Notes: a model not told the origin generated them from the sequence alone. Numbered from the stretch's first letter, positions 34,240 to 42,316 are shown. The stretch is 42,787 nucleotides of DNA from Bacteroidales bacterium (GCA_017615435.1 JAGAAF010000065.1:1-42787), one strand, 5' to 3'. Made by a program: numbers and translations.

Positions 34240-34251
34240 ATCACCCCCTTT
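34240..34251 (-). promoter_or_regulatory. Extended Shine-Dalgarno site of rpsU
   Basis: Minus strand AAAGGGGGTGAT differs from the ideal complement of the 16S rRNA 3' end (AAAGGAGGTGAT) at one place, which still allows a G.U pair. Seven bases separate it from the ATG. None of the other start codons in the window has anything comparable. Confidence 0.75.
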
Positions 34252-34285
34252 TCTTTCTAGGCTGCTTATTGTTAAAAATGGACTG

Positions 34286-34315
34286 CAAAGGTAGACAATT
34301 TTTCGTAAATCCAAA
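34286..34315 (-). promoter_or_regulatory. Promoter of rpsU
   Basis: Minus strand -7 box TACCTTTG (34286-34293) and a TTTG (34312-34315) 18 nt upstream, close to the Bacteroides consensus spacing. Gives a leader of about 45-50 nt that includes the Shine-Dalgarno site. Confidence 0.6.
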
Positions 34316-34338
34316 ATTTCTGGCTAATTTTACCTGAT

Positions 34339-35607
34339 ATGAAAAAGATTATTCTCCTTATAGCAGTCTTGATGACGGGCCTTGGAGCTTTCGCTCAGGA
34401 CAAAGCTCGCGAGGACTCCATCCTCGCCGCAAATCCCGACCGCCTTTATGGTTATAACGACGTAATCCGTCCCGAAGAATTCGAGGCTCCTTCGAAGGCG
34501 CCGAAAGGATACGAGCCGTTTTATATAGCTCATTACGGCCGTCACGGCTCCCGCTTCGCCTGGAACAAGAAGACCTACACCTGGGTAGACGAAGTCCTGA
34601 CCGCCGAAAAGGAGAAAGGAAATCTGACAGCATTAGGTCTTAGCCTACAGAAAGCCTATAAGCCTTTCGCGGAAGTCTGCGCCCCGCAGACGGGAGATCT
34701 CACCCGAAAAGGGTGGGAGCAGCATAAGGCGATCGCCAAGCATATGTACAAGAGCTATCCCAAGCTCTTCAAGAAGAATCCCTCGATTTTCGCCGCTTCC
34801 AGCAACTCGCACCGCGCGATGATGAGTATGCAGGCTTTCTGCCTCAGCCTGAAAGAGTGCAATCCAAAACTGGACATCTATGCCCAGATGTCTACTCTCT
34901 ACTTCGACGACTGCATTCCCGAGTCCGGCAGCAATCCGAACAAAATCGGCACTCAAGAGAGAATCCCCCGAGCTTGCGCAGATCAGATTGATGCCTACGC
35001 CGAGACTCTTGGCGATATGGACGACATCCTCGCGCGCTTGTTCGTGGACGCCGATGCCGCGCTCGGAGAGAAGAAATATGATTGGCTGTATGAGTTATAT
35101 CTGGCCTACATCGGGCGGAACAGCCTCGACTTCGAGGTGAGCCTGCCCGAAGTCTTCACATTCGACGAACTCAAGGGGCTGTATCTCAGCGACTGCGTGT
35201 ATTTCTACAACTCTATGTACGACGCTCTCGACTACGGCGCGCTGGTCAGGAGGCTTGTCGAGTGCGCTGATGAGGCTCTTGCACTTGACCGTCCCTCCGT
35301 CAAACTCCGTTTCGGCCACGATTATGTTCTGGACAGGTATCTTTCGCTCACTGGAATCAATTACTTCGGCCGTGAGCTCCCCTCTATCGACTGGGCATAT
35401 GTCTACTATCCGGTCCGCGAAGTGCCTATGGGCTGCAATGTCCAGTTCGTCTTCTACAAGTCGAAGAAATCCCCGGACATCCTGGTGAAGGTCGTTCTCA
35501 ACGGCAAGGAGGGCAGCCTCCCCGTCACACCCGTGGAAGGCCGATACTACAAATGGGAGGATTACAAAGAGTATTTAACAAGAGAAGTAATTTCAAAGCT
35601 GAAATAA
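34339..35607 (+). CDS. Secreted histidine-type phosphatase (MINPP/phytase-like)
   Basis: 422 aa, Sec signal to about residue 19 (GAFAQ). The phosphate-binding signature HYGRHGSR (catalytic His69) is near the N-terminus; ASSNSHRAMMSMQAFC holds a second conserved arginine-bearing segment, and MGCNVQFVFYKS lies at the C-terminal end where the family has its conserved strand. Enzymes of this type remove phosphates from inositol polyphosphates (phytate) and other small phosphate esters in the periplasm. Which substrate it takes here is unknown. A conventional HD/HAE proton-donor motif is not obvious. The next gene starts 3 nt after its stop. Confidence 0.8.
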   Translation: MKKIILLIAVLMTGLGAFAQDKAREDSILAANPDRLYGYNDVIRPEEFEAPSKAPKGYEPFYIAHYGRHGSRFAWNKKTYTWVDEVLTAEKEKGNLTALGLSLQKAYKPFAEVCAPQTGDLTRKGWEQHKAIAKHMYKSYPKLFKKNPSIFAASSNSHRAMMSMQAFCLSLKECNPKLDIYAQMSTLYFDDCIPESGSNPNKIGTQERIPRACADQIDAYAETLGDMDDILARLFVDADAALGEKKYDWLYELYLAYIGRNSLDFEVSLPEVFTFDELKGLYLSDCVYFYNSMYDALDYGALVRRLVECADEALALDRPSVKLRFGHDYVLDRYLSLTGINYFGRELPSIDWAYVYYPVREVPMGCNVQFVFYKSKKSPDILVKVVLNGKEGSLPVTPVEGRYYKWEDYKEYLTREVISKLK

Positions 35608-35610
35608 AAT

Positions 35611-36984
35611 ATGAAAAAGTCATTCCTGCTGCTGATTTCAGTTTTCGCGCTATTTAGTTTCGCGACCGTAAACTGCACTCCGGATAATCCGGATAAATCA
35701 AAAGAAGAGGAACAAACCGGCCCCATTCAATCGATAACCATCGATGTCGACATTATCGACGAGTGGGTTTTTGATAAAAGGCCCGTTTTCCCGGCCCACG
35801 TCAACAATCCCAACAAATCTGCCATAAAGGACAACCTCAAGTTCCTCATATTCACAGATAAAGGACAGCAAATCTCCTCTGATGACAGGGAAATCGAAAT
35901 ACCGGCCAAAGGTCTGGATCTCAATCTGACTACAAACGATGATCTCGCCCCCGGTTTCTACAAAGTGGCCATTTACATAGGAAGGGTTTGCCGTACGTTC
36001 AACTTCGGCATCGACCCGTTCAACATCGTTTCGGCTCCCGACAAGCAGGATGACTTCAACACATTCTGGGAAAGCACGAAGGATCAGCTGAAGGCCATAG
36101 ATATGGATCCCCAACTCACCGAGATTACCAGTAAGAGCACCAGCGCCAGGAAGATTTACCTCGTGGAGATGAAGTCCATTCCGAACGGCCTGACCGGCGA
36201 GCCGGAGACTGTCCGTGGTTACTATGCTGAACCGCAGGACGGAAAGAAGCATCCCGTGATTATGCACTACTTCGGTTACGACGACCTCAACCCCACCTCC
36301 AAAGCTTACTGCCCTTCAGGCGGCTCGTCCGGCGATTATGCCGAGTTCTGGCTCTCAACACGTGGCCAGGTGGTGAACAACCGCAAAGCGGAGAAGCGTG
36401 AACCGGACGGCAAGGGCGATTTCGTGAATACCTACGGCGACTGGTTTGCCTACAACTTCGGCCAGAGGGACGCCTACTACTACCGCGGAGCGTTTATGGA
36501 CTGTTACCAGGCAGTACGTTTTATGGCCACACGTGAGACCAGCGATATGAATAATCTGTTCGCCGAGGGCTCCAGCCAGGGCGGCGCACTCTCATACGCT
36601 ACCGCCTCGCTCAGCGATTATCCCTTCACTGCCATCGCGCCCTGCGTAGCCTTCCTCGGCGACTTCCCGGATTACTTCCAGATTGTGGGCTGGCCCGCCA
36701 ACACTGCAAAGGAGAATCAGGGCACTATGACCGATGCCGAGATGTACGCCTTCCTGAGCTACTTCGACACCAAGAACCTTGTGACCAGGTTGCCTGCCAC
36801 CACGGCGGTTCTCGCCTGCAGCGGCGTCCAGGACGGCATCTGCCCTCCTCACACCAACCTCGCCCCGTACAACAATCTGCCTACTACGGACAAAGAGTAT
36901 TATTTCTACGCTAAGATGGGCCATTCCATCCCGAATGACTGGACCGTCAAGATGAACAACTTCTTCAAGGCGAGGATTAAGTAG
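35611..36984 (+). CDS. CE7-type acetyl(xylan) esterase lipoprotein
   Basis: 457 aa, lipobox-like ATVNC (Cys22). Residues about 38-140 are a beta domain; the alpha/beta-hydrolase follows. CE7 signatures are visible: STRGQ (RGQ at 251-253), GSSQGG with nucleophile Ser322, QDG (Asp408) and a final GH motif at MGHSIPN (His438) in place of the more common HE. CE7 (AXE1) enzymes deacetylate sugars and cephalosporin C. Acetyl groups on sialylated or plant glycans are possible substrates. It is co-transcribed with the histidine phosphatase. A small hairpin-forming stretch (36991-37024) and palindromic copy C follow it. Confidence 0.82.
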   Translation: MKKSFLLLISVFALFSFATVNCTPDNPDKSKEEEQTGPIQSITIDVDIIDEWVFDKRPVFPAHVNNPNKSAIKDNLKFLIFTDKGQQISSDDREIEIPAKGLDLNLTTNDDLAPGFYKVAIYIGRVCRTFNFGIDPFNIVSAPDKQDDFNTFWESTKDQLKAIDMDPQLTEITSKSTSARKIYLVEMKSIPNGLTGEPETVRGYYAEPQDGKKHPVIMHYFGYDDLNPTSKAYCPSGGSSGDYAEFWLSTRGQVVNNRKAEKREPDGKGDFVNTYGDWFAYNFGQRDAYYYRGAFMDCYQAVRFMATRETSDMNNLFAEGSSQGGALSYATASLSDYPFTAIAPCVAFLGDFPDYFQIVGWPANTAKENQGTMTDAEMYAFLSYFDTKNLVTRLPATTAVLACSGVQDGICPPHTNLAPYNNLPTTDKEYYFYAKMGHSIPNDWTVKMNNFFKARIK

Positions 36985-37021
36985 TGCTTGCACGTCGCAG
37001 CGCGGCATTGCGCGTTGAAAC

Positions 37022-37126
37022 GTGGCGCGTAACCGGCTGAATAATAGGGACTTACTGAAAGTCGACTCCGAGATTTCCGGAGCCGACTTTTAGTATCTTG
37101 TTGAGTGTTAGGGAGTTGCGCGCCAC
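37022..37126 (+). repeat. 105-bp palindromic element, copy C (REPIN-like)
   Basis: Begins GTGGCGCG, ends CGCGCCAC. Inner stem TACTGAAAGTCGACTCCG (37053-37070) pairs with 37078-37095 around the 7-nt loop AGATTTC. It lies 37 nt after the CE7 stop codon and marks the left side of the RAYT region. The outermost 8 bases of its two arms are exact complements. Confidence 0.9.
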
Positions 37127-37130
37127 GGGG

Positions 37131-37485
37131 GTTGATGGGGAGGGTAGCAAGTTGCGGAGGTGCCCTGCCGCGCCTGACGGCTTGCCCGCCCTTGTTTTTG
37201 ACTTTCGGCAAAAACAAGGACCTAACTTGGTTTCAGGACGCAGGAAAGTGAGAGCACAATTGTGCGTGTGCTCCCGCTTCGCAAGTTTAGGGGCGGCATA
37301 CTTTTATTCAACGGTCTTCTGCCGGGCTGCCGCCCAAGCCCCTTAAGCCCCCGATCCTACGTCTGAGTAAACAAAGTGTAAACAACTGTGTAACAGGTAG
37401 TTGACAGGTATTAAGAATTGCCGAAAAAGCTATTGTTATTTTAAAAATCAATTCTACATTAGAGGCGACATAATCTAAAAAGACT
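37131..37485. other. Structured non-coding stretch between copy C and the RAYT gene
   Basis: 355 nt without a credible gene. It holds a perfect 11-bp inverted repeat (CCTTGTTTTTG at 37190-37200 with 37209-37219, loop of 8), a perfect 12-bp palindrome GCACAATTGTGC (37254-37265), and a GGGCGGCA/TGCCGCCC pair further on. From about 37370 the base composition turns A+T-rich, as in the transposase gene. It could be the 5' end of the transposase's own mobile unit, or a former gene remnant. TTGACA at about 37399 resembles a -35 box, but no good Bacteroides promoter is clear. Confidence 0.5.
37190..37219. repeat. Perfect 11-bp stem-loop upstream of RAYT
   Basis: CCTTGTTTTTG, loop ACTTTCGG, CAAAAACAAGG. 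All eleven pairs match. Not related in sequence to the 105-bp elements. Can be drawn as a terminator in neither direction with a clear T-run after it. Confidence 0.6.
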
Positions 37486-38397
37486 ATGAAGAAAGCAATT
37501 CACATTTATCAACACAGCAAGGATTGGGGAGTCATTTTCTACTCCATCCGCGACTTACTGGTCTACTTCACAATCTTTTGTGTGTTCGCAAGGCGCTACG
37601 GTATTCAGGTATTAGGGTTAGCGTTAATGTATAATCACCTGCACCAGTTGTTGTGTGCCGGCAGACGGGAGGATGTTGAAACATTTGTCGCCGTTATAAC
37701 GGCATTGTTCGCTAAATATTACAATATTGATGCGGGACGTGACGGCGCAGTCTTCCACAAAGCTTTCGGCTCTGCAGTCATATACGGAGATAAGAATATC
37801 CGAACGATTGCGGGTTATCTTTACAACAACCACACAAACAAGAAAATATGTGATAAAGCGGAAGAAATCCGCTGGAACTTTCTTGCGTATGCTCATAGTG
37901 ATCATCCGTTCTCGGAACCAATTATTCTTAGAAATGCGAGCAAAAGACTTAGGAATGCGCTCAAAATAGTAGATTCGTTCAGGAAACAGGAACAGTATCT
38001 GGGTTATGGCACTCTTAACACCATCTTTTCAAAACTCAATTCCACAGAAACAGAGCAGATGATAGACTATATCATAAGTACCTACAACTGCATAGATTAT
38101 ACTGCACTTGAGAGTTTGTACCGTTCTTATGATGAAATGGTTTATTCGTTTAATGCCAATACCTTCAACGAATATGAGTTTAAAGAAGGAAAGGATGAAA
38201 AGTATGGAGATGATCGTGTCTATAGAACCCTGGCTAAGGAAATAATAACAACTGGCCGGTTCAATAATCTAAAAGAAGTGATTCTCCTTTCAGATGAGGA
38301 AAAACTAAAACTAGCGCTCGAACTGCAGGCGAGAACCGGAGTTCCCATAGAAGCGATTGGAAGGTATCTTCATCTTGAAATACGGTGTGGCGCGTAA
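37486..38397 (+). CDS. RAYT-like Y1 transposase (HUH endonuclease)
   Basis: 303 aa. HIYQHSKDWGVIFYSIRDLLVYF is the Y1 N-terminal strand/helix; ALMYNHLHQLL holds the HUH pair (His51, His53); KYYNIDAGRDGAVFHKAF is the family's basic middle; GYLYNNHTNKK(I)CDKAEEIRW carries the candidate catalytic tyrosine (Tyr111 or Tyr113). A long C-terminal helical domain, as in REP-associated tyrosine transposases, follows. Base composition is clearly lower in G+C than its neighbours (21 of 60 in one sampled line against 32 of 60 in the CE7 gene). Copies C and D of the 105-bp element lie either side; the last codons (Cys-Gly-Ala-stop) are made by the first bases of copy D. No IS-type terminal target sites are seen, so it is a domesticated or REPIN-mobilising enzyme more likely than an active IS200. 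Confidence 0.85.
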   Translation: MKKAIHIYQHSKDWGVIFYSIRDLLVYFTIFCVFARRYGIQVLGLALMYNHLHQLLCAGRREDVETFVAVITALFAKYYNIDAGRDGAVFHKAFGSAVIYGDKNIRTIAGYLYNNHTNKKICDKAEEIRWNFLAYAHSDHPFSEPIILRNASKRLRNALKIVDSFRKQEQYLGYGTLNTIFSKLNSTETEQMIDYIISTYNCIDYTALESLYRSYDEMVYSFNANTFNEYEFKEGKDEKYGDDRVYRTLAKEIITTGRFNNLKEVILLSDEEKLKLALELQARTGVPIEAIGRYLHLEIRCGA

Positions 38398-38491
38398 GTG
38401 TCTAACAGACAATTACTTACTAAAAGTCGACTCCGGAAATCGCGGAGTCGAGTTTGGGGAAGTGGTTGATAATCAGGGTGTTGGGTGACAC
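38387..38491 (+). repeat. 105-bp palindromic element, copy D (REPIN-like), fused to the RAYT 3' end
   Basis: Begins GTGGCGCGTAA, where TAA is the stop codon of the transposase. Inner stem TACTAAAAGTCGACTCCG (38418-38435) pairs with 38443-38460 around loop GAAATCG; the last bases of the right stem are decayed (GTTTGGGGA). It ends in GTGACAC, the only copy without GCCAC. It is between converging genes, 17 nt from the stop codon of the antiporter. Confidence 0.88.
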
Positions 38492-38508
38492 GCAGGCGCT
38501 ACGGGGCG

Positions 38509-40752
38509 CTATTTGAGCCAGTCGCAGGAGGATTTGTCGCCGGCGAGCCAGACGGTGTCGCCTTCTTCGAAGACGTAATCGGGCTTGGGGTTGGTGGTGA
38601 ACTCAGAGCCGTGGAGGACGCTGATTACCATACAGTGATAGTCGCGCAGGTTGGAGTTGCGGAGAGTCTTTCCGGTGAGATATGACTGCGGGCCGAGGAC
38701 GATGGGCATAACAGTGAAGTCGTCGTCGGCACCGGAGGGAGCGGGGAGCTCGGCGTCCGCGAGCATAGCTCGCATCGCGTCGAGCTGCTCCTGGGTGCCG
38801 ACAGTTACGAGTTCGTCTCCAGGGAAAATCTCCACATTGCTTCCCGGAATCGTAATGCTCCTGCTACCGCGAACTATCTTGATAACGTTCGCTCCAGTGT
38901 TCAGGCCGAAATGGATATCACCCAATTTCTGCCCGGCAAAACCGCTGTCCTGCGAGACCACCATAACTTCGATCTTCACATTGTAGGCGCCCATCTTTTT
39001 CTGCACGGACGACGACACCGGTTTCTTGCGCGCTTCGGCTTCTTCCTTCTCGTTGAGGTTGGCGAGGAAACGGCTCTCCAGCGGGGAATTATGTCGCACG
39101 AAGTAACGGGCAAGGAGGAAGAATACCACTCCAGCCACCAGAATCAGCACTATGCTCCAGCCGGCAAGCGAGAAGTGCGAGGAGATGACTGCTGCTATCA
39201 CGCCCACGGCGAGGAACGTGCGAAGCAGGATAAGTCCGAGCAGTGGCCATTTGTTGCTGTCCTTCTCGCGCAGCAGCTTGCCGGCTGATTGGCTGATCGA
39301 GCCGGAATTGACGCCAAGCCCATAGATGAACGGCGCCATAAGCGCGAGCGTAATGCCCACCGTGACAAGATTATGGGTGAAGTCGGTCCATAGCGTGAAG
39401 TATTTGTAGAGCGCAGGCTCCAGCACGCTGTGCGACAGAATCGCGATGGCAAACAGAATCACGCCGTAGAGCACGATGCGCAGCACATATGCCTTGATCA
39501 GCTTCTTCCACTCGCTCTGCTCGGCTACAGTCGACTTTGTCTCTATAGAATCGATGGCCTTCAGCCAGCGGTCGGGCAGTTTGCGCAAAAGCAGCTGATG
39601 GGTTGGCCCCGCCAGCTTGATCATATACGGGGTCGTGAACGTGGTGATCACGGAGACGGCGATGATGATAGGGTAAATGAAGTCGCGCATAACGCCAAGG
39701 CTGACGCCCACGCTCGCGATGATGAAACCGAACTCGCCGAGTTGCGCCAGACTGAAGCCAGTGTGTACGCCATTCTCCAGACCCTTTCCGGTCAGAATGA
39801 TACCTGCGGCCGAGAACGCGATGTGAGTCAGGTAGACGACCAGAACCAGTATCAGGATGATGTACCAGTATTTTCCTATCACGGCCGGCGAAATCATCAT
39901 ACCCACCGACACGAAGAAGATGGCGCCGAACAAGTCCTTGATCGGGCTGACTATCTTCATTATATGCTCGCTCTCAATCGTCTCCGCGAGTATCGAACCC
40001 ATAACGAAGGCTCCAAGCGCTGAGGAGAAGCCTACCGCCGATGCAAGCGTGACCATACCGAAGCACAGGCCTATGCACACGACAAGCAGGATCTCGTCGT
40101 TGATCCAGCGTTTTGCCCGCTTGAGCAGCGTCGGGATCACATAGATGCCTACCAGGAACCACAGTATCAGGAAGAACGCCAGCTTGCCCAGGTTGAAGAG
40201 CATCTCGCCGCCGGCGAACTTGTTGGATACGGCCATAGTCGAGAGGAGCACCATCAGGAGGATGGCGATCAGGTCTTCGACCACCAGCGTGCCGAACACC
40301 ATTCCGGCGTAAGGTTTATTTTTCAGCCCCATCTCTTCGAAAGATTTGAGCACTACGGTGGTGGAAGACATTGACAGAAGTCCTGCCAGGAACACGCTCT
40401 CCATAGTCGACCACGACAGCGCCTGTCCCACTATGAAACCGAGTATGAATACCCCGAGAAATTTCGTCCCCGCCGTCACAAGGGCTGAACTTCCGACTTT
40501 CAATAATTTTTTAAAGCTGAATTCCAGACCCAGGGCGAACATTAAAAAAATAACGCCGATCTCGGACCACTGGTTCACAGCCTCCTGGCTGGATATGCCG
40601 GGGAAGAAATCGATATTCGGGCCAACGAGGAACCCGGCCAGGATGTAGCCGAGTATCAAAGGCTGCTTGAGAGCCTTGGAAATAATCGCGAACACGCCCG
40701 CCGACACCAGAATGACGGCAAGATCGCGCACAAGGTTCAATTCTTCCGACAT
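38509..40752 (-). CDS. CPA2-family monovalent cation:proton antiporter with TrkA_C domains
   Basis: 747 aa. Residues about 1-385 hold a Na+/H+-exchanger domain: GYILAGFLVGPNIDF, FALGLEFSFKKLLKVG, GLLSMSSTTVVLKSFEE, VVEDLIAILLMVLL and GAFVMGSILAETIESEHI match the KefB/KefC-like family. A second membrane region (about 415-560) follows. The cytosolic C-terminal part has one or two TrkA_C-like domains (IPGSNVEIFPGDELVTVGTQEQL and the closing YVFEEGDTVWLAGDKSSCDWL), which usually bind a nucleotide or cyclic di-AMP. No TrkA_N domain is visible. It exports K+ or Na+ in exchange for protons. It shares one base with the GSCFA stop (TAATG). Confidence 0.87.
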   Translation of the reverse strand: MSEELNLVRDLAVILVSAGVFAIISKALKQPLILGYILAGFLVGPNIDFFPGISSQEAVNQWSEIGVIFLMFALGLEFSFKKLLKVGSSALVTAGTKFLGVFILGFIVGQALSWSTMESVFLAGLLSMSSTTVVLKSFEEMGLKNKPYAGMVFGTLVVEDLIAILLMVLLSTMAVSNKFAGGEMLFNLGKLAFFLILWFLVGIYVIPTLLKRAKRWINDEILLVVCIGLCFGMVTLASAVGFSSALGAFVMGSILAETIESEHIMKIVSPIKDLFGAIFFVSVGMMISPAVIGKYWYIILILVLVVYLTHIAFSAAGIILTGKGLENGVHTGFSLAQLGEFGFIIASVGVSLGVMRDFIYPIIIAVSVITTFTTPYMIKLAGPTHQLLLRKLPDRWLKAIDSIETKSTVAEQSEWKKLIKAYVLRIVLYGVILFAIAILSHSVLEPALYKYFTLWTDFTHNLVTVGITLALMAPFIYGLGVNSGSISQSAGKLLREKDSNKWPLLGLILLRTFLAVGVIAAVISSHFSLAGWSIVLILVAGVVFFLLARYFVRHNSPLESRFLANLNEKEEAEARKKPVSSSVQKKMGAYNVKIEVMVVSQDSGFAGQKLGDIHFGLNTGANVIKIVRGSRSITIPGSNVEIFPGDELVTVGTQEQLDAMRAMLADAELPAPSGADDDFTVMPIVLGPQSYLTGKTLRNSNLRDYHCMVISVLHGSEFTTNPKPDYVFEEGDTVWLAGDKSSCDWLK

Positions 40753-41579
40753 TATCTGATAGGGCGGTGTTTCAGGGTTTTCGACTGGTGCTCGTTTTCA
40801 GCTATCTCATCGCGCTCTTCAGGGTCGACGGCATCGATCAGCCGTTCCCATAGGATCTGCACGGCGGTCGCGCCGGGATGCACGAGGTCGTCGGCATAGA
40901 AACGGTAGTCGCGAAGCTCGTCGTGGACTATCTCATAGGCGGGGAAGTACGCGGTATCGGCGAGCCCGAGGTGCAGCGTAGCCTTGCTGAGGGCGTTTTC
41001 GCGCAGATCGCCGGCCTGCCGAATCGGGCAGACCATCCATAGGAAACGCTTGTCCGGATGCGCTTTCTCGACACGGTCCACGGCCGTTTTGACTTCGTCC
41101 ACGGACAGCATTCGGCGCGTGAATTCGCCTGCCGGCCGTTTGAGGCAGTTCGCCACCACACGGCCGTCGTGCTCCCACACGCACGCCGTGTAAAGGCTGA
41201 CTACTACCGTGTTGGCGGACCGCCATTTTTCGGCCGCCTGGGCCAGCGCTGCATTCGCGCCGGCGAGGAACTCGTCTGCGGTGGGGCGTGCGAACTTCGT
41301 GTAGTGCTCGAAAGAGCAGACGAGTCCGGCGCCGGCGCCCATCTCCACGCAGTCCTTCTCCGTATATGGCTGCGCCGAGTCAAGCCTTCTGATGGCGTTC
41401 TCTATCGACAGGGGATTGTATAGAGTCCCGAACGGATTGGTTATCACATCGAAGCCCGCGTCGGCGAACTTCGCGCCCAGCTCGTCGCACAGGCAGCTGC
41501 CCAGCACGGCGACCTTATCCTTCAGGCTGATGCCAAAAGGAAGCTTTGGAGTTGCAACGGGTGTCGTGAGTTTGACCAT
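40752..41579 (-). CDS. GSCFA-family protein
   Basis: 275 aa from the ATG giving MVKLTTPVATPKLPFGISLKDKV. The frame is open far upstream because of the opposite sirtuin gene, but only this start leaves the divergent intergenic region free. The family motif is VLGSCLCDELGAKFADAGFDVITNPFGTLYNPLSI (a GSCFA-type opening). KRFLWMVCPIRQ and YFPAYEIVHDELRDYRFYADDLVHPG near the C-terminus complete an SGNH-like hydrolase fold: Ser of the GSC motif and the late DxxH pattern. Its substrate is unknown. It is co-transcribed with the antiporter. A 30-nt gap separates it from the sirtuin. Confidence 0.82.
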   Translation of the reverse strand: MVKLTTPVATPKLPFGISLKDKVAVLGSCLCDELGAKFADAGFDVITNPFGTLYNPLSIENAIRRLDSAQPYTEKDCVEMGAGAGLVCSFEHYTKFARPTADEFLAGANAALAQAAEKWRSANTVVVSLYTACVWEHDGRVVANCLKRPAGEFTRRMLSVDEVKTAVDRVEKAHPDKRFLWMVCPIRQAGDLRENALSKATLHLGLADTAYFPAYEIVHDELRDYRFYADDLVHPGATAVQILWERLIDAVDPEERDEIAENEHQSKTLKHRPIR

Positions 41580-41609
41580 ATCTTCACAAAGATAATTATA
41601 TTTGTGCAT

Positions 41610-42314
41610 ATGAAGAAACGAATAGCAGTACTGACTGGCGCGGGCGTGAGCGCCGAAAGCGGCCTTTCGACCTATCGCGACAACGGCGGACTCTGGGATA
41701 ACTACGACCCTATGGAGGTTGCCTCCGCCGAAGGATGGGCGCGCAACCCCGGACTCGTGCTTGATTTCTACAATATGCAGCGCGAGCACCTTCGCGACAT
41801 CCAGCCCAACGAAGCGCACAGGCTGATTGCGCAGCTGGAGGACAGGTTCCACGTGGACGTGATCACGCAGAACGTGGACAATCTCCACGAACGCGCGGGC
41901 AGCACGCACGTGGTGCATCTCCACGGCGAGGTCACCAAGATCCGCCCCGAGAACACCTGCAACGATTTCGACGGCTTCAGCGAGCGCTATGTGGTGGACT
42001 GCGGCTACGAACGCATCTCGCTCGGCGACCTTGCCCCCAACGGAGCGCAGTACAGGCCACACATAGTGTTCTTCGGCGAGGCGGTCCCGAAGATGGAGGC
42101 GGCGATAGACCTGGTCGCGCAGGCCGACATCGTGCTGATTGTCGGCACCTCGCTCCAGGTGTACCCCGCCGCCGGCCTCTACCGCTATTCGAACCCGGAT
42201 GCGCCCGTCTATATCATCGACCCCAAGGACGTTCCCGTCCACGACCCGCGCCTCCAGCACATCCGCGCCGTCGCCACCGAAGGCATGCGGCAATTCGTGG
42301 ATTCATTGGATTAA
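41610..42314 (+). CDS. CobB-like NAD-dependent deacylase (sirtuin)
   Basis: 234 aa from the ATG at 41610; a GTG two codons upstream is less likely. NAD-binding motif LTGAGVSAESGLSTYRDNGGLW, then FYNMQR (Tyr54, Arg58) where class III sirtuins such as CobB have YNARR and which selects acidic acyl groups. ITQNVDNLHERAGSTHVVHLHG has the catalytic His105. Between about residues 108 and 150 the usual four zinc-binding cysteines of CobB are reduced to two, so the small domain may be metal-free. HIVFFGEAVP, IVGTSLQVYPAAG and IIDPKDVPVH complete the Rossmann fold. Its stop is followed after 2 nt by palindromic copy E. Confidence 0.9.
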   Translation: MKKRIAVLTGAGVSAESGLSTYRDNGGLWDNYDPMEVASAEGWARNPGLVLDFYNMQREHLRDIQPNEAHRLIAQLEDRFHVDVITQNVDNLHERAGSTHVVHLHGEVTKIRPENTCNDFDGFSERYVVDCGYERISLGDLAPNGAQYRPHIVFFGEAVPKMEAAIDLVAQADIVLIVGTSLQVYPAAGLYRYSNPDAPVYIIDPKDVPVHDPRLQHIRAVATEGMRQFVDSLD

Positions 42315-42316
42315 GC

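Noticed and set aside
37022..37126. Reading the elements as ordinary intrinsic terminators only
   Set aside because: The inner hairpin could terminate transcription, but that does not explain the 31-nt flanks, the matched GTGG ends, the fixed 105-bp length or the presence of two copies around a Y1 transposase.
37486..38397. Complete IS200/IS605 insertion sequence
   Set aside because: No TnpB gene is next to it, no typical subterminal IS200 hairpins are found directly at both ends, and the flanks are the 105-bp elements found elsewhere without a transposase. The long C-terminal domain fits RAYT better.
41580..42293. Upstream extension of the GSCFA open frame by more than 230 codons
   Set aside because: It runs antisense through the whole sirtuin gene, whose NAD-binding and catalytic motifs are intact. 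GSCFA homology begins only at the ATG at 41579.
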